Positions 37,817 through 46,192 of a stretch of DNA of 64,000 nt are shown in pieces. The stretch is taken from NCBI GenBank assembly GCA_016280445.1, contig JAEEGS010000041.1, positions 1-64,000 on the forward strand, given 5' to 3'. Under the pieces are notes generated by a model. That model was not told the DNA's origin and searched no databases. It saw nothing but the letters and a program-made list of their open reading frames with translations. The position numbers and the translations under genes are program-made. Each line of letters opens with the position of its first letter. Positions within the stretch are counted from its first letter, which is position 1. Origin of the DNA: Bacteroidaceae bacterium. GTDB lineage: Bacteria > Bacteroidota > Bacteroidia > Bacteroidales > Bacteroidaceae.

Positions 37817-40411
37817 ATGGCCACAAACAAAGCCTCACACGACACTCATCACTCACTCAAAATCAACAACATCGTGAAAAAGATACTGCTCACCCTACTG
37901 CTGCTCATGGTGGTCTCGCTGTCAAGCCATGCCGTGCTGAAAGAGAAAGACCTCGGGAAAACCCTGCACGTGCTGCGCCTCGAACTGTACAACAAATGGA
38001 TGAAGCAACAGGAACGGATGAAGCAAATGGATGAACGGCGGACGATGCAGCACAAACAACTCGTCAACATCATCAAGCGCACGGAAACCACCAGCCTCAT
38101 CCTCTACTCCCAAGGGCAAGATTTCACCTTCGACATGGCGTATGCCTGCCAGGAAGCCACGAACCTCTATCAGGAAGTCAACGAGAACAGCATACCTTAT
38201 GCACAAATCAAACTCTACATCGAGACAGAGATTGCCAATTACGACAGCCTGATATACACATTGAAACAGATACCGCCAGCCATCACGGACTCCAGCGCCC
38301 GTGCGGAAATGGCTGACACCCTCCCCGGCAAGAAACTGCCTTTGGTTGAACCGAAAAACGCACTCTTCCTGCTGGACGCTCAAGGTATCCAAGACCGCGC
38401 CATGTGTATCCAATATGCCGAGACACTACGCGACAACATGAAAATCATCCTGAGCAAACTTGAGCAGGACAACGGATATTACAACAATTTGTTCAACCGT
38501 GTGGATCGACTGAACCAATATGCCCAGGACAAATACACACGACTCCAGCAAAGCATCTTCATCGACCCAGGCACCAACTACTTCCAGATTCTCACCCGTA
38601 TCCCCCACCAGTGGCAACGGGTGAAGGAAGACTTCAACACGAAATACAAACCGCTGGAAGAGAAAAGCAACAACGGCCGCTCCCACGTCTACAAATCAGA
38701 ATGGAGAGGTCCCATCGTCATGTTCGCCAGCATTTTCATGCTTATCTACATGCTTGGAGGAGCCATTCTCAGCAATGTGCTCATCCGATTCTTGGTTCCC
38801 AAACGTTTCCGCACCGAAAAATTCAAGCAGAAGCGCCCCATCCTCATCACGGCTCTGGCCGTCCTCCTCTTCGCCATCGCGGTGATGATTGTCCGCACCT
38901 TCATCCACCACAACTTGATGCTGATGGCCACCAGCCTCATGATAGAGATGGCCTGGTTGATTGAAGCCATCTTCATCTCCCTCATCATCCGTCTGAACGG
39001 ACGCCAAGTGAAAAGTGGGGCAAGAATCTACACCCCCTTCATCCTGATGTCGCTCATCGTCATCTGCTTCCGAATCATCTTGATTCCCAACACTTTGGTC
39101 AACATCATCTTCCCGCCCATTCTGCTCATTTTCACCCTCTGGCAAGCCTTCATGCTGCAGAAAGACCGGAAGAACGTGCCCTATAGCGACAGCATCTACT
39201 GCTGCATTTCCCTGTTCGTCATGCTGTCTTCATGCATCCTCGCATGGATAGGATTCACACTCATGGCCGTACAAATCATCGTGTGGTGGACCTTCCAATT
39301 GGCAGCCATCGCCACCATCACCAGTTGCTACGACCTGATGGAGATGTACGAGAACAGCTTCATGTCAAAGCGCATCAAGAAGGCCTACGGTGCAGACATT
39401 GCCGACAGCCAAATCCGCATCAGAATGAAGCGTGGCGATTTCGTGGAACAAACATGGTTCTACGACTTTGTCCATCAGGCGTTCATCCCCGTCTGCGGCG
39501 TGTCCTCCTTCATGCTGAGCATCTATCTGGCAGCCGAGATCTTCGACTTGCGCCACCTGTGCATGACATGGTTCATGCATGAAATCGTCATCGAAAGACT
39601 CATGTCGGTTTCTGCCTTCAAATTGTGTCTGATTGCAGCGATGTTCTTCATCTTCAAATATGTGAACTACCTCATCCGCTCCTCTTGGTTCAATTATCGC
39701 AAGAGAACACACAACAAGGACTTCAACGCCACCCTGGCCAAGAACATCATAGGCCTGTTCATCTGGGGCATCTACACCATCACCGTCTTCCTGATGCTGG
39801 ATGTGCCAAGCACAGGCATCGCCATCGTGACGGGCGGTCTTTCAACAGGTATGGGTTTCGCATCCAAGAGCCTGCTCGAAAACTTCTTCTACGGCATTTC
39901 CCTAATGTCGGGACGTGTGCGCGTGGGCGACTACATCGAATATGACGGCACCATCGGAAAGGTGGAGAGCATCACCTACCAAAGCACACAAATCACCACG
40001 TTAGACGGCAGCGTCGTGGCCATCCTCAACTCCGACCTGTTCGGAAAGAATTTCAAGAACCTGACACGCAACCACCAATACGAGCGCATCACCATACCTT
40101 TCGGAGTGGCCTACGGAACCAATGTCGAGGCCGTGCGAAAGATGGTGATCGAAGGCATCACGCCGCTATGCAAAAATACGGCCGACGGACGTTCTATCGT
40201 CAACCCCAAGCACCCCATTCTGGTGGCATTCTCCGACTTCGGAGCCAGCAGTATCGACCTCATGCTGGTGGCATGGGTGCTCGTCGACCACAAGATACCT
40301 TTCGCCGCACAGGCCAAGGAAAAAATCTACCAAGTGCTCAACGAGAACCACATCGAGATTCCGTTCCCGCAACAGGACATTTACATCCGAAGTATTACAA
40401 AAACCGAGTAG
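37817..40411 (+). CDS. Large MscS-family mechanosensitive channel
   Basis: An 864-residue member of the small-conductance mechanosensitive channel family, in the size class of MscK-like proteins. An N-terminal hydrophobic segment (about 17-37) precedes a long periplasmic helical region (about 40-285). About eight to ten membrane helices follow (290-680), ending in the pore helix and MscS β-domain: STGMGFASKSLLENFF, then RVRVGDYIEYDGTIGKVESI (about 700-720) and a C-terminal α/β domain. It would release solutes on hypo-osmotic shock. Its start is 1 bp after the repeat protein gene. The -7 box of tonB lies 80 bp after its stop. Confidence 0.92.
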   Translation: MATNKASHDTHHSLKINNIVKKILLTLLLLMVVSLSSHAVLKEKDLGKTLHVLRLELYNKWMKQQERMKQMDERRTMQHKQLVNIIKRTETTSLILYSQGQDFTFDMAYACQEATNLYQEVNENSIPYAQIKLYIETEIANYDSLIYTLKQIPPAITDSSARAEMADTLPGKKLPLVEPKNALFLLDAQGIQDRAMCIQYAETLRDNMKIILSKLEQDNGYYNNLFNRVDRLNQYAQDKYTRLQQSIFIDPGTNYFQILTRIPHQWQRVKEDFNTKYKPLEEKSNNGRSHVYKSEWRGPIVMFASIFMLIYMLGGAILSNVLIRFLVPKRFRTEKFKQKRPILITALAVLLFAIAVMIVRTFIHHNLMLMATSLMIEMAWLIEAIFISLIIRLNGRQVKSGARIYTPFILMSLIVICFRIILIPNTLVNIIFPPILLIFTLWQAFMLQKDRKNVPYSDSIYCCISLFVMLSSCILAWIGFTLMAVQIIVWWTFQLAAIATITSCYDLMEMYENSFMSKRIKKAYGADIADSQIRIRMKRGDFVEQTWFYDFVHQAFIPVCGVSSFMLSIYLAAEIFDLRHLCMTWFMHEIVIERLMSVSAFKLCLIAAMFFIFKYVNYLIRSSWFNYRKRTHNKDFNATLAKNIIGLFIWGIYTITVFLMLDVPSTGIAIVTGGLSTGMGFASKSLLENFFYGISLMSGRVRVGDYIEYDGTIGKVESITYQSTQITTLDGSVVAILNSDLFGKNFKNLTRNHQYERITIPFGVAYGTNVEAVRKMVIEGITPLCKNTADGRSIVNPKHPILVAFSDFGASSIDLMLVAWVLVDHKIPFAAQAKEKIYQVLNENHIEIPFPQQDIYIRSITKTE

Positions 40412-40491
40412 AACAGGCACGGAAAACAAAAAAACACGCTCTTTTGATAAAAAAAAGCATCATTTGTAGCGTCCGAACAAAAAAAAAGTAT

Positions 40492-40499
40492 TACTTTTG
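40492..40499 (+). promoter_or_regulatory. -7 box for tonB
   Basis: TACTTTTG matches TAnnTTTG and lies 95 bp before the tonB ATG. A TTTG at 40463-40466 is 25 bp upstream, wider than usual. The remaining leader is AT-rich near the start codon. Confidence 0.55.
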
Positions 40500-40594
40500 C
40501 CTCGAAACTGGGTTGTGGAGTGTTTCAGCACCATCAATAAGGCGCCACTCACATGGTTTCCACCAACAGCAATAACTAAAAAATAAATAAATCT

Positions 40595-41311
40595 ATGGAA
40601 GTAAAAAAATCAAAGAAAGCAGACCTTGAAAGCACCAAAGGCACTGGACTGCTCATCGGCTACATCGCAGCATTGGCTACCATGTTTGCATGCTTCGAGT
40701 ACACCACTCGAGAGTATGAGGAGACCGATGTTGTTTACGCCACCACTTCTTTCGTGTCAGAAGAAGAAATCATTCCAATCACACAACCCATCTTCACGGC
40801 AGCACCACCTCCACCAGCCGAGACTCCTGCCGTAGCTGAAATCCTCGACATCGTGGACAACAACACCGACATCGAAGAAGAGAAGATTGAGACTTCTGAG
40901 GACACCCACGAAGCAACTTCTGGTCCATCTGTTCAGCACACCTCTGGTCCCGTTATGGTGGCTCCCGGTCCTGTGCAGGAGGAAAGTGATGAAGGTGAAA
41001 TCTTCGAGATCGTAGAACAGAACCCAGAGTTCCCAGGTGGCGAAAAGGCGTTGATGGCCTATCTGCAGAAGAACTTGAAATATCCTGCAGCAGCCCAAGA
41101 GAACGGCATCCAGGGTCGTGTGTTCATTCAATTCGTGGTGAACAAGGACGGTTCCATCGTAGACCCCAAGGTTCTTCGTGGCGCAGACCCATCACTTGAC
41201 AAAGAAGCCATGCGCGTTGTTCAGAGCATGCCGAAGTGGATTCCTGGCAAACAGCGCGGAAAGACAGTGCGTGTACGCTTCACGCTCCCTGTCATGTTCC
41301 GTCTGCAGTAA
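40595..41311 (+). CDS. tonB: Energy transducer TonB
   Basis: TonB transmits proton-motive energy from ExbBD to outer-membrane TonB-dependent (SusC-type) receptors. The 238-residue protein has a short cytoplasmic N-terminus, one membrane helix (about 17-35, LLIGYIAALATMFACF), a Pro/Glu-rich periplasmic linker (about 60-140) and the C-terminal domain (about 148-238). That domain begins NPEFPGGEKALMAYLQKNL and has YPAAAQENGIQGRVFIQFVV and a final VRFTLPVMFRLQ, typical of Bacteroidetes TonB. A terminator follows, so it is monocistronic. exbB/exbD lie 2.2 kb downstream. Bacteroidetes have several TonBs, so which receptors it serves is unknown. Confidence 0.92.
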   Translation: MEVKKSKKADLESTKGTGLLIGYIAALATMFACFEYTTREYEETDVVYATTSFVSEEEIIPITQPIFTAAPPPPAETPAVAEILDIVDNNTDIEEEKIETSEDTHEATSGPSVQHTSGPVMVAPGPVQEESDEGEIFEIVEQNPEFPGGEKALMAYLQKNLKYPAAAQENGIQGRVFIQFVVNKDGSIVDPKVLRGADPSLDKEAMRVVQSMPKWIPGKQRGKTVRVRFTLPVMFRLQ

Positions 41312-41360
41312 CCCGACATCAGACTCATCGCTCTGCAACGATGACACAACAACAAACAAC

Positions 41361-41396
41361 ATGCCGCACACACAACAACTGTGCGGCATTTTTTTA
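41361..41396 (+). terminator. Intrinsic terminator after tonB
   Basis: ATGCCGCACA (41361-41370) pairs perfectly with TGTGCGGCAT (41380-41389) and is followed by a run of T to 41395. Confidence 0.93.
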
Positions 41397-41413
41397 CCAC
41401 ATTATATATAAAT

Positions 41414-42382
41414 ATGTACACACAAAAAGAACTCACCGAGAAAATCAATGACGCCGTGATGAACATCCAGTACCACACGGAGCCAAAGAACCTATACGAA
41501 CCCATCCGTTATATCCTGTCCATCGGTGGCAAACGTATCCGTCCCCTGCTCATGCTCATGGGCTACAACCTCTATAAAGAAGATGTGGACACCATCATGA
41601 ACAACGCTCTGGCATTGGAGACCTACCACAACTTCACCCTACTCCACGACGACTTGATGGACAAGAGCGACATGCGTCGCGGACACCTGACCGTGCACAA
41701 GAAATGGGACGACAACACCGCCATCCTTTCTGGCGACACCATGTTGATTATGGCCTATCAACTCTTCAACAAAGGCATAAAAAGCGATGAGGCATGGACA
41801 GCTTTCATCGACGCCACGCTCGGTGTGGGCGAAGGACAGCAATACGACATCGACTTCGAAACACGCAACGATGTGACAGAAGAGGAATACATGGAGATGA
41901 TACGCATGAAGACCTCTCTGCTGTTAGGCTATGCCCTGAAAATTGGAGCACAATTGGGAGGTGCAGACCAAGAAGACGTGGAACATCTCTACACCTTCGG
42001 AGAAAAGATGGGGCTGGCCTTCCAACTGCAAGACGACTGGCTCGATGTGTATGGCGACCCCAAGACATTCAAGAAAAAGTTAGGCGGTGACATCGTCGAA
42101 AACAAAAAGACCTTCATGCTCATCAATGCCTACCAGCAAGCCAATGCCGAGCAGAAACAGGAACTCGACAAGTGGATAAGTGCTCAAACCTTCAACGCAG
42201 AAGAAAAAATCGAAGCCGTTACACATATATATAATATATTAGGCATCGACAAACTGGCGTTGGCGAAGATTGAAGAGATGTTTGCCCTATCGCTACAAAG
42301 TCTTGACAAGGTGAAAGTGGCAGAAGAGAAAAAGGCAGAACTCCGTGCCTTTGCCAACAAACTGCTGAACAGAAAATACTGA
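41414..42382 (+). CDS. Polyprenyl (isoprenyl) diphosphate synthase
   Basis: A 322-residue all-helical trans-prenyltransferase that extends allylic diphosphates with IPP. The first Asp-rich motif LLHDDLMDKSDMRRG (Asp79-Asp83) and the second QLQDDWLDVYGD (Asp207-Asp211) are intact, as is GGKRIRPLLMLMG. It could make FPP, GGPP or a longer quinone side chain; the residues before the first Asp motif (TYHNFTLL) do not settle chain length. The start at 41414 (MYTQKELTEKI) is preferred because the ATG at 41381 lies within the tonB terminator. TatD follows after 16 bp. Confidence 0.9.
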   Translation: MYTQKELTEKINDAVMNIQYHTEPKNLYEPIRYILSIGGKRIRPLLMLMGYNLYKEDVDTIMNNALALETYHNFTLLHDDLMDKSDMRRGHLTVHKKWDDNTAILSGDTMLIMAYQLFNKGIKSDEAWTAFIDATLGVGEGQQYDIDFETRNDVTEEEYMEMIRMKTSLLLGYALKIGAQLGGADQEDVEHLYTFGEKMGLAFQLQDDWLDVYGDPKTFKKKLGGDIVENKKTFMLINAYQQANAEQKQELDKWISAQTFNAEEKIEAVTHIYNILGIDKLALAKIEEMFALSLQSLDKVKVAEEKKAELRAFANKLLNRKY

Positions 42383-42398
42383 CAGGACACCCCACAAG

Positions 42399-43187
42399 AT
42401 GATTGACACACATGCACACATTGATGGTCCCGAGTTTGCTGAAGACATGGAGGCCGTCATAGAAAGGGCTCAAGCAGCGGGGGTAAGGAAAATCTTCGTG
42501 CCTGGCATCTGTCTCAAAGACACACCTCACCTGCTCAGCATCTGCCAATCGCATCCCGGCTACCTCCACCCCATGATAGGCCTTCACCCCGAAAACATCA
42601 TGGATGAAGACTACCACCAAGCACTGAACCAACTGGAGCGTATGATAGACGACAACACCATCGCCATCGGTGAAGTGGGTCTGGACTTCTACTGGGACGA
42701 CACCCACAAACAGGAGCAGATAGAAGTGTTCGAGCACCAGATACGGTGGGCAGAGAAATACGGACTCCCCCTGATGATTCATTCACGCAACGCACATGCC
42801 GAACTCATGGAAGTGATGGAGAGACATAGGGCCAGCAACCTCAGCGGTGTGTTCCACTGCTTCACAGGTACCGAGGAAGAAGCCCGCGACCTCCTCACCT
42901 TCCCCAACTTCATGCTCGGCATCGGCGGTGTGCTCACCTTCAAGAAGTCCACTCTGAGAGAAGTGGTGAAAAACGCCATTCCCCTCTCGCGAATCGTCCT
43001 CGAAACCGACTCGCCCTACATGGCTCCCGTCCCCAATCGAGGCAAAAGAAACGAAAGTGCATACGTCAAAGCCGTCGCCGAAAAGTTAGCAGAAGTTTTT
43101 GAGCTGGATTTTGACACAATTGTGCTTCAAACCACGGAAAATGCGCTCAAAGTCTTCAAAAAAGTGACTTTTTTCAATAAAAATTAA
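42399..43187 (+). CDS. TatD-family metal-dependent hydrolase (DNase)
   Basis: A 262-residue TIM-barrel amidohydrolase of the TatD/YcfH family, associated with 3'-5' exonuclease and quality-control roles. It begins with the metal motif MIDTHAHIDGPEF. GEVGLDFYWDD, LPLMIHSRNAH, GVFHCFTGTEEEA, GIGGVLTFKKS and LETDSPYMAPVPNRGKRNE supply the remaining metal and catalytic residues in the family order. It starts 16 bp after the prenyl synthase, so the two are probably one transcript. No signal peptide. The exact paralogue (TatD or YcfH) cannot be fixed. Confidence 0.93.
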   Translation: MIDTHAHIDGPEFAEDMEAVIERAQAAGVRKIFVPGICLKDTPHLLSICQSHPGYLHPMIGLHPENIMDEDYHQALNQLERMIDDNTIAIGEVGLDFYWDDTHKQEQIEVFEHQIRWAEKYGLPLMIHSRNAHAELMEVMERHRASNLSGVFHCFTGTEEEARDLLTFPNFMLGIGGVLTFKKSTLREVVKNAIPLSRIVLETDSPYMAPVPNRGKRNESAYVKAVAEKLAEVFELDFDTIVLQTTENALKVFKKVTFFNKN

Positions 43188-43229
43188 AAGTTTCCACCTT
43201 TTTACTTTAACGGAACGAAAAAAAATCAT

Positions 43230-43237
43230 TATTTTTG
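43230..43237 (+). promoter_or_regulatory. -7 box upstream of tRNA-Ser
   Basis: TATTTTTG matches TAnnTTTG, 80 bp before the tRNA. No clear TTTG lies at the expected -33 distance. The promoter probably serves the tRNA and may also read into exbB. Confidence 0.55.
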
Positions 43238-43317
43238 TCTCGAATTATGGACATGCACCGCAATTTCGGAGGAAAACGCCCCTCGAAACATCGTGGAGAT
43301 AGACCATAAGCAGCTGA

Positions 43318-43405
43318 GGAGAGATGCTCGAGTGGCTGAAGAGGCACGCCTGGAAAGCGTGTATACGTCAAAAGCGTATCCGGGGTTCGAATCCCCGTCT
43401 CTCCG
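43318..43405 (+). tRNA. tRNA-Ser (anticodon GGA)
   Basis: An 88-base class II tRNA with a long variable arm. The acceptor stem GGAGAGA pairs with TCTCTCC (43398-43404), discriminator G43405. The anticodon stem CACGC/GCGTG encloses CTGGAAA, giving anticodon GGA (reads UCC and UCU). The T arm CGGGGTTCGAATCCCCG is canonical. The 3' CCA is not encoded (CAAAA follows). Confidence 0.97.
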
Positions 43406-43476
43406 CAAAAAACAACAACATTGTATCAGAGAAAAAGAAAATAAAATAATTTATTAATCTTAAAATTTTCAAGACA

Positions 43477-44298
43477 ATGAAAAAAATTTTTGCAATCATT
43501 GCATTGATGGGTGTGTTTACATTTGGTATGACACAGTCAGTTTCAGCTCAGGACGAAGCAGCCGACAGCGCAGCAACTGAGCAGGTTGATTCAGCAGCCG
43601 TTGACACAGCTGCCGCTCCAGTAGTAGACGAAGAGCCAGTTGAATCAGAGCCAGTTGAGATTGGTATGTACAAGGAAATCAAGACAAAGTTCATCGAGGG
43701 TTCTGCAGGCTTCATGGCACTCGTAGCAATCGCCCTCATCCTGGGTCTTGCATTCTGTATCGAGCGTATCATCTACCTCGCTCTCTCTAAGGTTAACACA
43801 GTGAAGTTCATCGAAGATGTTGAGAACGCTCTCCTCAACAAGGGTGACCTCGAAGGCGCAAAGGCCATTGCACGCGACACTCGCGGTCCTATCGCCTCTA
43901 TCTTCTATCAGGGTCTCACTCGTCTGAACGACGGTGCTGACGCCGTGGAGAAGTCAGTAGTTGCCTATGGTGCCGTTCAGGCTTCCAAGCTCGAAAGCGG
44001 TTGCTCATGGATTACCCTCTTCATCGGTATGGCTCCATCTCTCGGATTCTTGGGAACTGTGATCGGTATGGTGCAGGCATTCGACGACATCCAGGCTGCA
44101 GGTGACATCTCTCCAACAGTCGTTGCAGGTGGTATGAAGGTGGCCCTTTTGACAACTATCTTCGGTATCGTCGTTGCCCTTATTCTTCAGGTGTTCTACA
44201 ACTACATCCTTGCTGAAATCGAAGGTCTTACCGCTAAGATGGAAGACTCCACAATTTCTCTCCTTGACATCGTTGCTAAGTACAACAACAAGAAGTAA
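43477..44298 (+). CDS. exbB: ExbB/TolQ-type proton channel
   Basis: This is the MotA/TolQ/ExbB proton-channel subunit that converts proton-motive force for TonB. Of 273 residues, the first 24 form a signal-like segment (MTQSVSAQ), followed by a Glu/Ala/Val-rich acidic stretch (25-62) that would be periplasmic. Three membrane helices follow: about 77-100; 180-205 (SWITLFIGMAPSLGFLGTVIGMV, the diagnostic motif); and 220-247. The N-terminal extension is common in Bacteroidetes ExbB. It is the first gene of exbB, four-helix protein, exbD, exbD, and begins 71 bp after tRNA-Ser without an obvious separate -7 box. Confidence 0.92.
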   Translation: MKKIFAIIALMGVFTFGMTQSVSAQDEAADSAATEQVDSAAVDTAAAPVVDEEPVESEPVEIGMYKEIKTKFIEGSAGFMALVAIALILGLAFCIERIIYLALSKVNTVKFIEDVENALLNKGDLEGAKAIARDTRGPIASIFYQGLTRLNDGADAVEKSVVAYGAVQASKLESGCSWITLFIGMAPSLGFLGTVIGMVQAFDDIQAAGDISPTVVAGGMKVALLTTIFGIVVALILQVFYNYILAEIEGLTAKMEDSTISLLDIVAKYNNKK

Positions 44299-44358
44299 TT
44301 AGGGACTAAATCTTTCAGTCATTAACTAATTATTTATCATTAAAAAGGAGAATTCAAA

Positions 44359-44871
44359 ATGGATAAAGCACAAGTAATAAGCGCACAGGATAAGGTCGAG
44401 AAGATCTCCAAGATTACACTGTGGGTGCTCATCGGCATCTCTCTCGTAGTCATGGCTCTCTTCCTTCTCGTAGGCTACAACACACCATACGAGGAAAATC
44501 CTAAGCAGGTGGCTCCACAATTGACGGACCTCCTGATTGTATGGACTTACATCCTCATCGCCGCCACCGCTCTTGCAGCCATCGGTGCTGTCATCTACGG
44601 TTTCGTAAGCGGAGGAAACAAATCGAAGAACGAAGATGTTGGCCTTGCCAGCAAAGCAGGTCTCATTGCATGGGGTACATTCATCGTGTCAGTTGTTGTC
44701 GGTATCGTTGTTGGTATCGCAGCCAAGGATGAGGTACTTCTCATCAATGGTAAAGACTGGAATGATCCCACCGACATCATTTTGACTGACACATCGATGA
44801 TTGCAATTATGATTCTCACGATTGTGACAGTTGCTGCAACCGTCTTCAGTATGGTAACAAATAAGAAGTAA
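44359..44871 (+). CDS. Four-helix membrane protein between exbB and exbD
   Basis: A 170-residue protein I do not recognise by family. Four hydrophobic helices are clear: about 18-40, 55-78, 94-116 and 145-166. Charged loops (NKSKNEDVG and AAKDEVLLINGKDWNDP) lie between them. It has no ExbB or ExbD motif. It sits 60 bp after exbB and 25 bp before exbD, within a conserved-looking energy-transduction operon, so a role as an accessory subunit of the ExbBD motor is a reasonable inference but unproven. Confidence 0.8.
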   Translation: MDKAQVISAQDKVEKISKITLWVLIGISLVVMALFLLVGYNTPYEENPKQVAPQLTDLLIVWTYILIAATALAAIGAVIYGFVSGGNKSKNEDVGLASKAGLIAWGTFIVSVVVGIVVGIAAKDEVLLINGKDWNDPTDIILTDTSMIAIMILTIVTVAATVFSMVTNKK

Positions 44872-44896
44872 ACAACTTTAACTCAGAGCAAATAAT

Positions 44897-45490
44897 ATGG
44901 GAAAGAAAAGAAAAATGCCAGGACTGAACACCAGTTCTACAGCCGACATCTCATTCATGTTGCTCATCTTCTTCCTTGTCACGACGTCAATGGACACCGA
45001 TCAGGGTTTGGCACGTACATTGCCTAAACCACCAGAGGATGACCAATTGAACAACGAAATCAAAGTGAAGGAACGCAATATCCTCAACATTCGTATCAAC
45101 AAGGACAACTACCTCCTCATCGGCGATGACTATTCCACACTTGCAGACGTGAAGGAGAGAGCTAAAGAGTTTATCAAAAACGCGGACAACAAGCCTAATC
45201 TGCCCGAACTGAAGCCCAAGAAAATCAAAGGATTGGGTGGCAAGACGATGATGGTGACAGAAAACCACGTCATCTCCGTTCAGACAGACCGCGGAACCGA
45301 CTACGGTGTTTACTTCGCCGTGCAGGATGCGCTTGTGTCAGCCTACAACGAACTTCGTGATGAACTGGCTAAGGAAGAATTCGGTTACAAATACGAATTC
45401 TTGACCAACGATCAGCAGAAAGCGATTCGTGAGGTTTACCCACAGAAGATTTCAGAGGCAGAACCAAAGAAATATGGAGGACAAAAGTAA
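44897..45490 (+). CDS. exbD: ExbD/TolR-type biopolymer transport protein 1
   Basis: A 197-residue ExbD/TolR family protein, the partner of ExbB in the proton-driven motor. A basic N-terminus (GKKRKMPGLNTSSTADISFMLLIFFLVTTSM) leads into one membrane helix (about 20-36) containing the conserved Asp (ADISFML) needed for proton passage. The rest is a periplasmic domain (about 40-197) with a Bacteroidetes-type insertion (KPKKIKGLGGKTMM). Its stop codon overlaps the start of the second exbD by one base (TAATG), indicating translational coupling. Confidence 0.92.
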   Translation: MGKKRKMPGLNTSSTADISFMLLIFFLVTTSMDTDQGLARTLPKPPEDDQLNNEIKVKERNILNIRINKDNYLLIGDDYSTLADVKERAKEFIKNADNKPNLPELKPKKIKGLGGKTMMVTENHVISVQTDRGTDYGVYFAVQDALVSAYNELRDELAKEEFGYKYEFLTNDQQKAIREVYPQKISEAEPKKYGGQK

Positions 45491-45957
45491 TGAGCAGATT
45501 TAACAAAGGCGCAGGCAGAGAAATGCCTGAGATGAACACCTCATCTCTCCCCGACTTGATCTTCACCATCCTGTTCTTCTTCATGATGGTAACCACCATG
45601 CGTGAAGTGACGCTGAAGGTGAAATTCGAGAAGCCCGTCGGTACGCAGCTTGAGAAACTCGCTCGCAAGTCTTGTACCTCATTCATCTACATTGGTCAGC
45701 CCACCGACGCATTGAAAGGCCAGTTCGGTACGGCACACCGTATCCAGCTGAACGACAAATATGCTGAGGCACCAGAAATCTACGACTATGTGATGTCAGA
45801 CCGCGGCGAATTGCCCGAGGCAGACAAGCCCTTCTACACCGTTTCACTCAAGGTCGACCACCACACCCCCATGGGTATCATCACCGACGTGAAGCAGGTG
45901 CTCCGAAAGGCATACGCACTCAAGATTGTCTACTCGGCCAACAAGAAACAAGACTAA
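45490..45957 (+). CDS. exbD: ExbD/TolR-type biopolymer transport protein 2
   Basis: A second, shorter ExbD paralogue of 155 residues. The N-terminal MSRFNKGAGREMPEMNTSSLPDLIFTILFFFMM region has the same TSSL(P/A)D signature Asp at the start of its single helix (about 22-40). A compact periplasmic domain ends KKAYALKIVYSANKK. Start and previous stop share one base. Paired exbD genes after exbB are common in Bacteroidetes and may form a heteromeric ExbD pair. A strong terminator follows. Confidence 0.92.
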   Translation: MSRFNKGAGREMPEMNTSSLPDLIFTILFFFMMVTTMREVTLKVKFEKPVGTQLEKLARKSCTSFIYIGQPTDALKGQFGTAHRIQLNDKYAEAPEIYDYVMSDRGELPEADKPFYTVSLKVDHHTPMGIITDVKQVLRKAYALKIVYSANKKQD

Positions 45958-45972
45958 CATACTTAACATCAT

Positions 45973-46012
45973 AAAAAGGGGCGACTCATACATCGTGAGT
46001 CGCCCTTTTTTG
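45973..46012 (+). terminator. Intrinsic terminator after the exb operon
   Basis: An inverted repeat AAAAAGGGGCGACTCA / TGAGTCGCCCTTTTT around a short loop, with terminal T run. Symmetric A and T tracts. Confidence 0.92.
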
Positions 46013-46057
46013 TGTCCCTACACCCATAAGTAGAAACAACAAAAAAGAACCGAAAAA

Positions 46058-46089
46058 TTTGGCGGAGTGTGGAAATAAGTATATCTTTG
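46058..46089 (+). promoter_or_regulatory. Promoter of the histidine phosphatase gene
   Basis: TTTG at 46058-46061 and TATCTTTG at 46082-46089 are separated by 20 bp, the same geometry as the deoD promoter. The leader to the ATG at 46193 is about 98 nt and contains a small hairpin (CCATTTCC/GGAAATGG, 46129-46151). Confidence 0.75.
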
Positions 46090-46192
46090 CAAACGTAAAC
46101 TATAAATATTCGTTGTTTAGGCACGTAACCATTTCCAAGACAAGGAAATGGCGGGTTTTCAAGCCATAAACAGAAAATTAAAACTTTATCAG

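Noticed and set aside
43477-45957. GldLM-type gliding/T9SS motor instead of ExbBD
   Set aside because: The ExbB protein has the TolQ/ExbB motif and the two small proteins have the ExbD Asp-helix, with no GldM-like large periplasmic protein.
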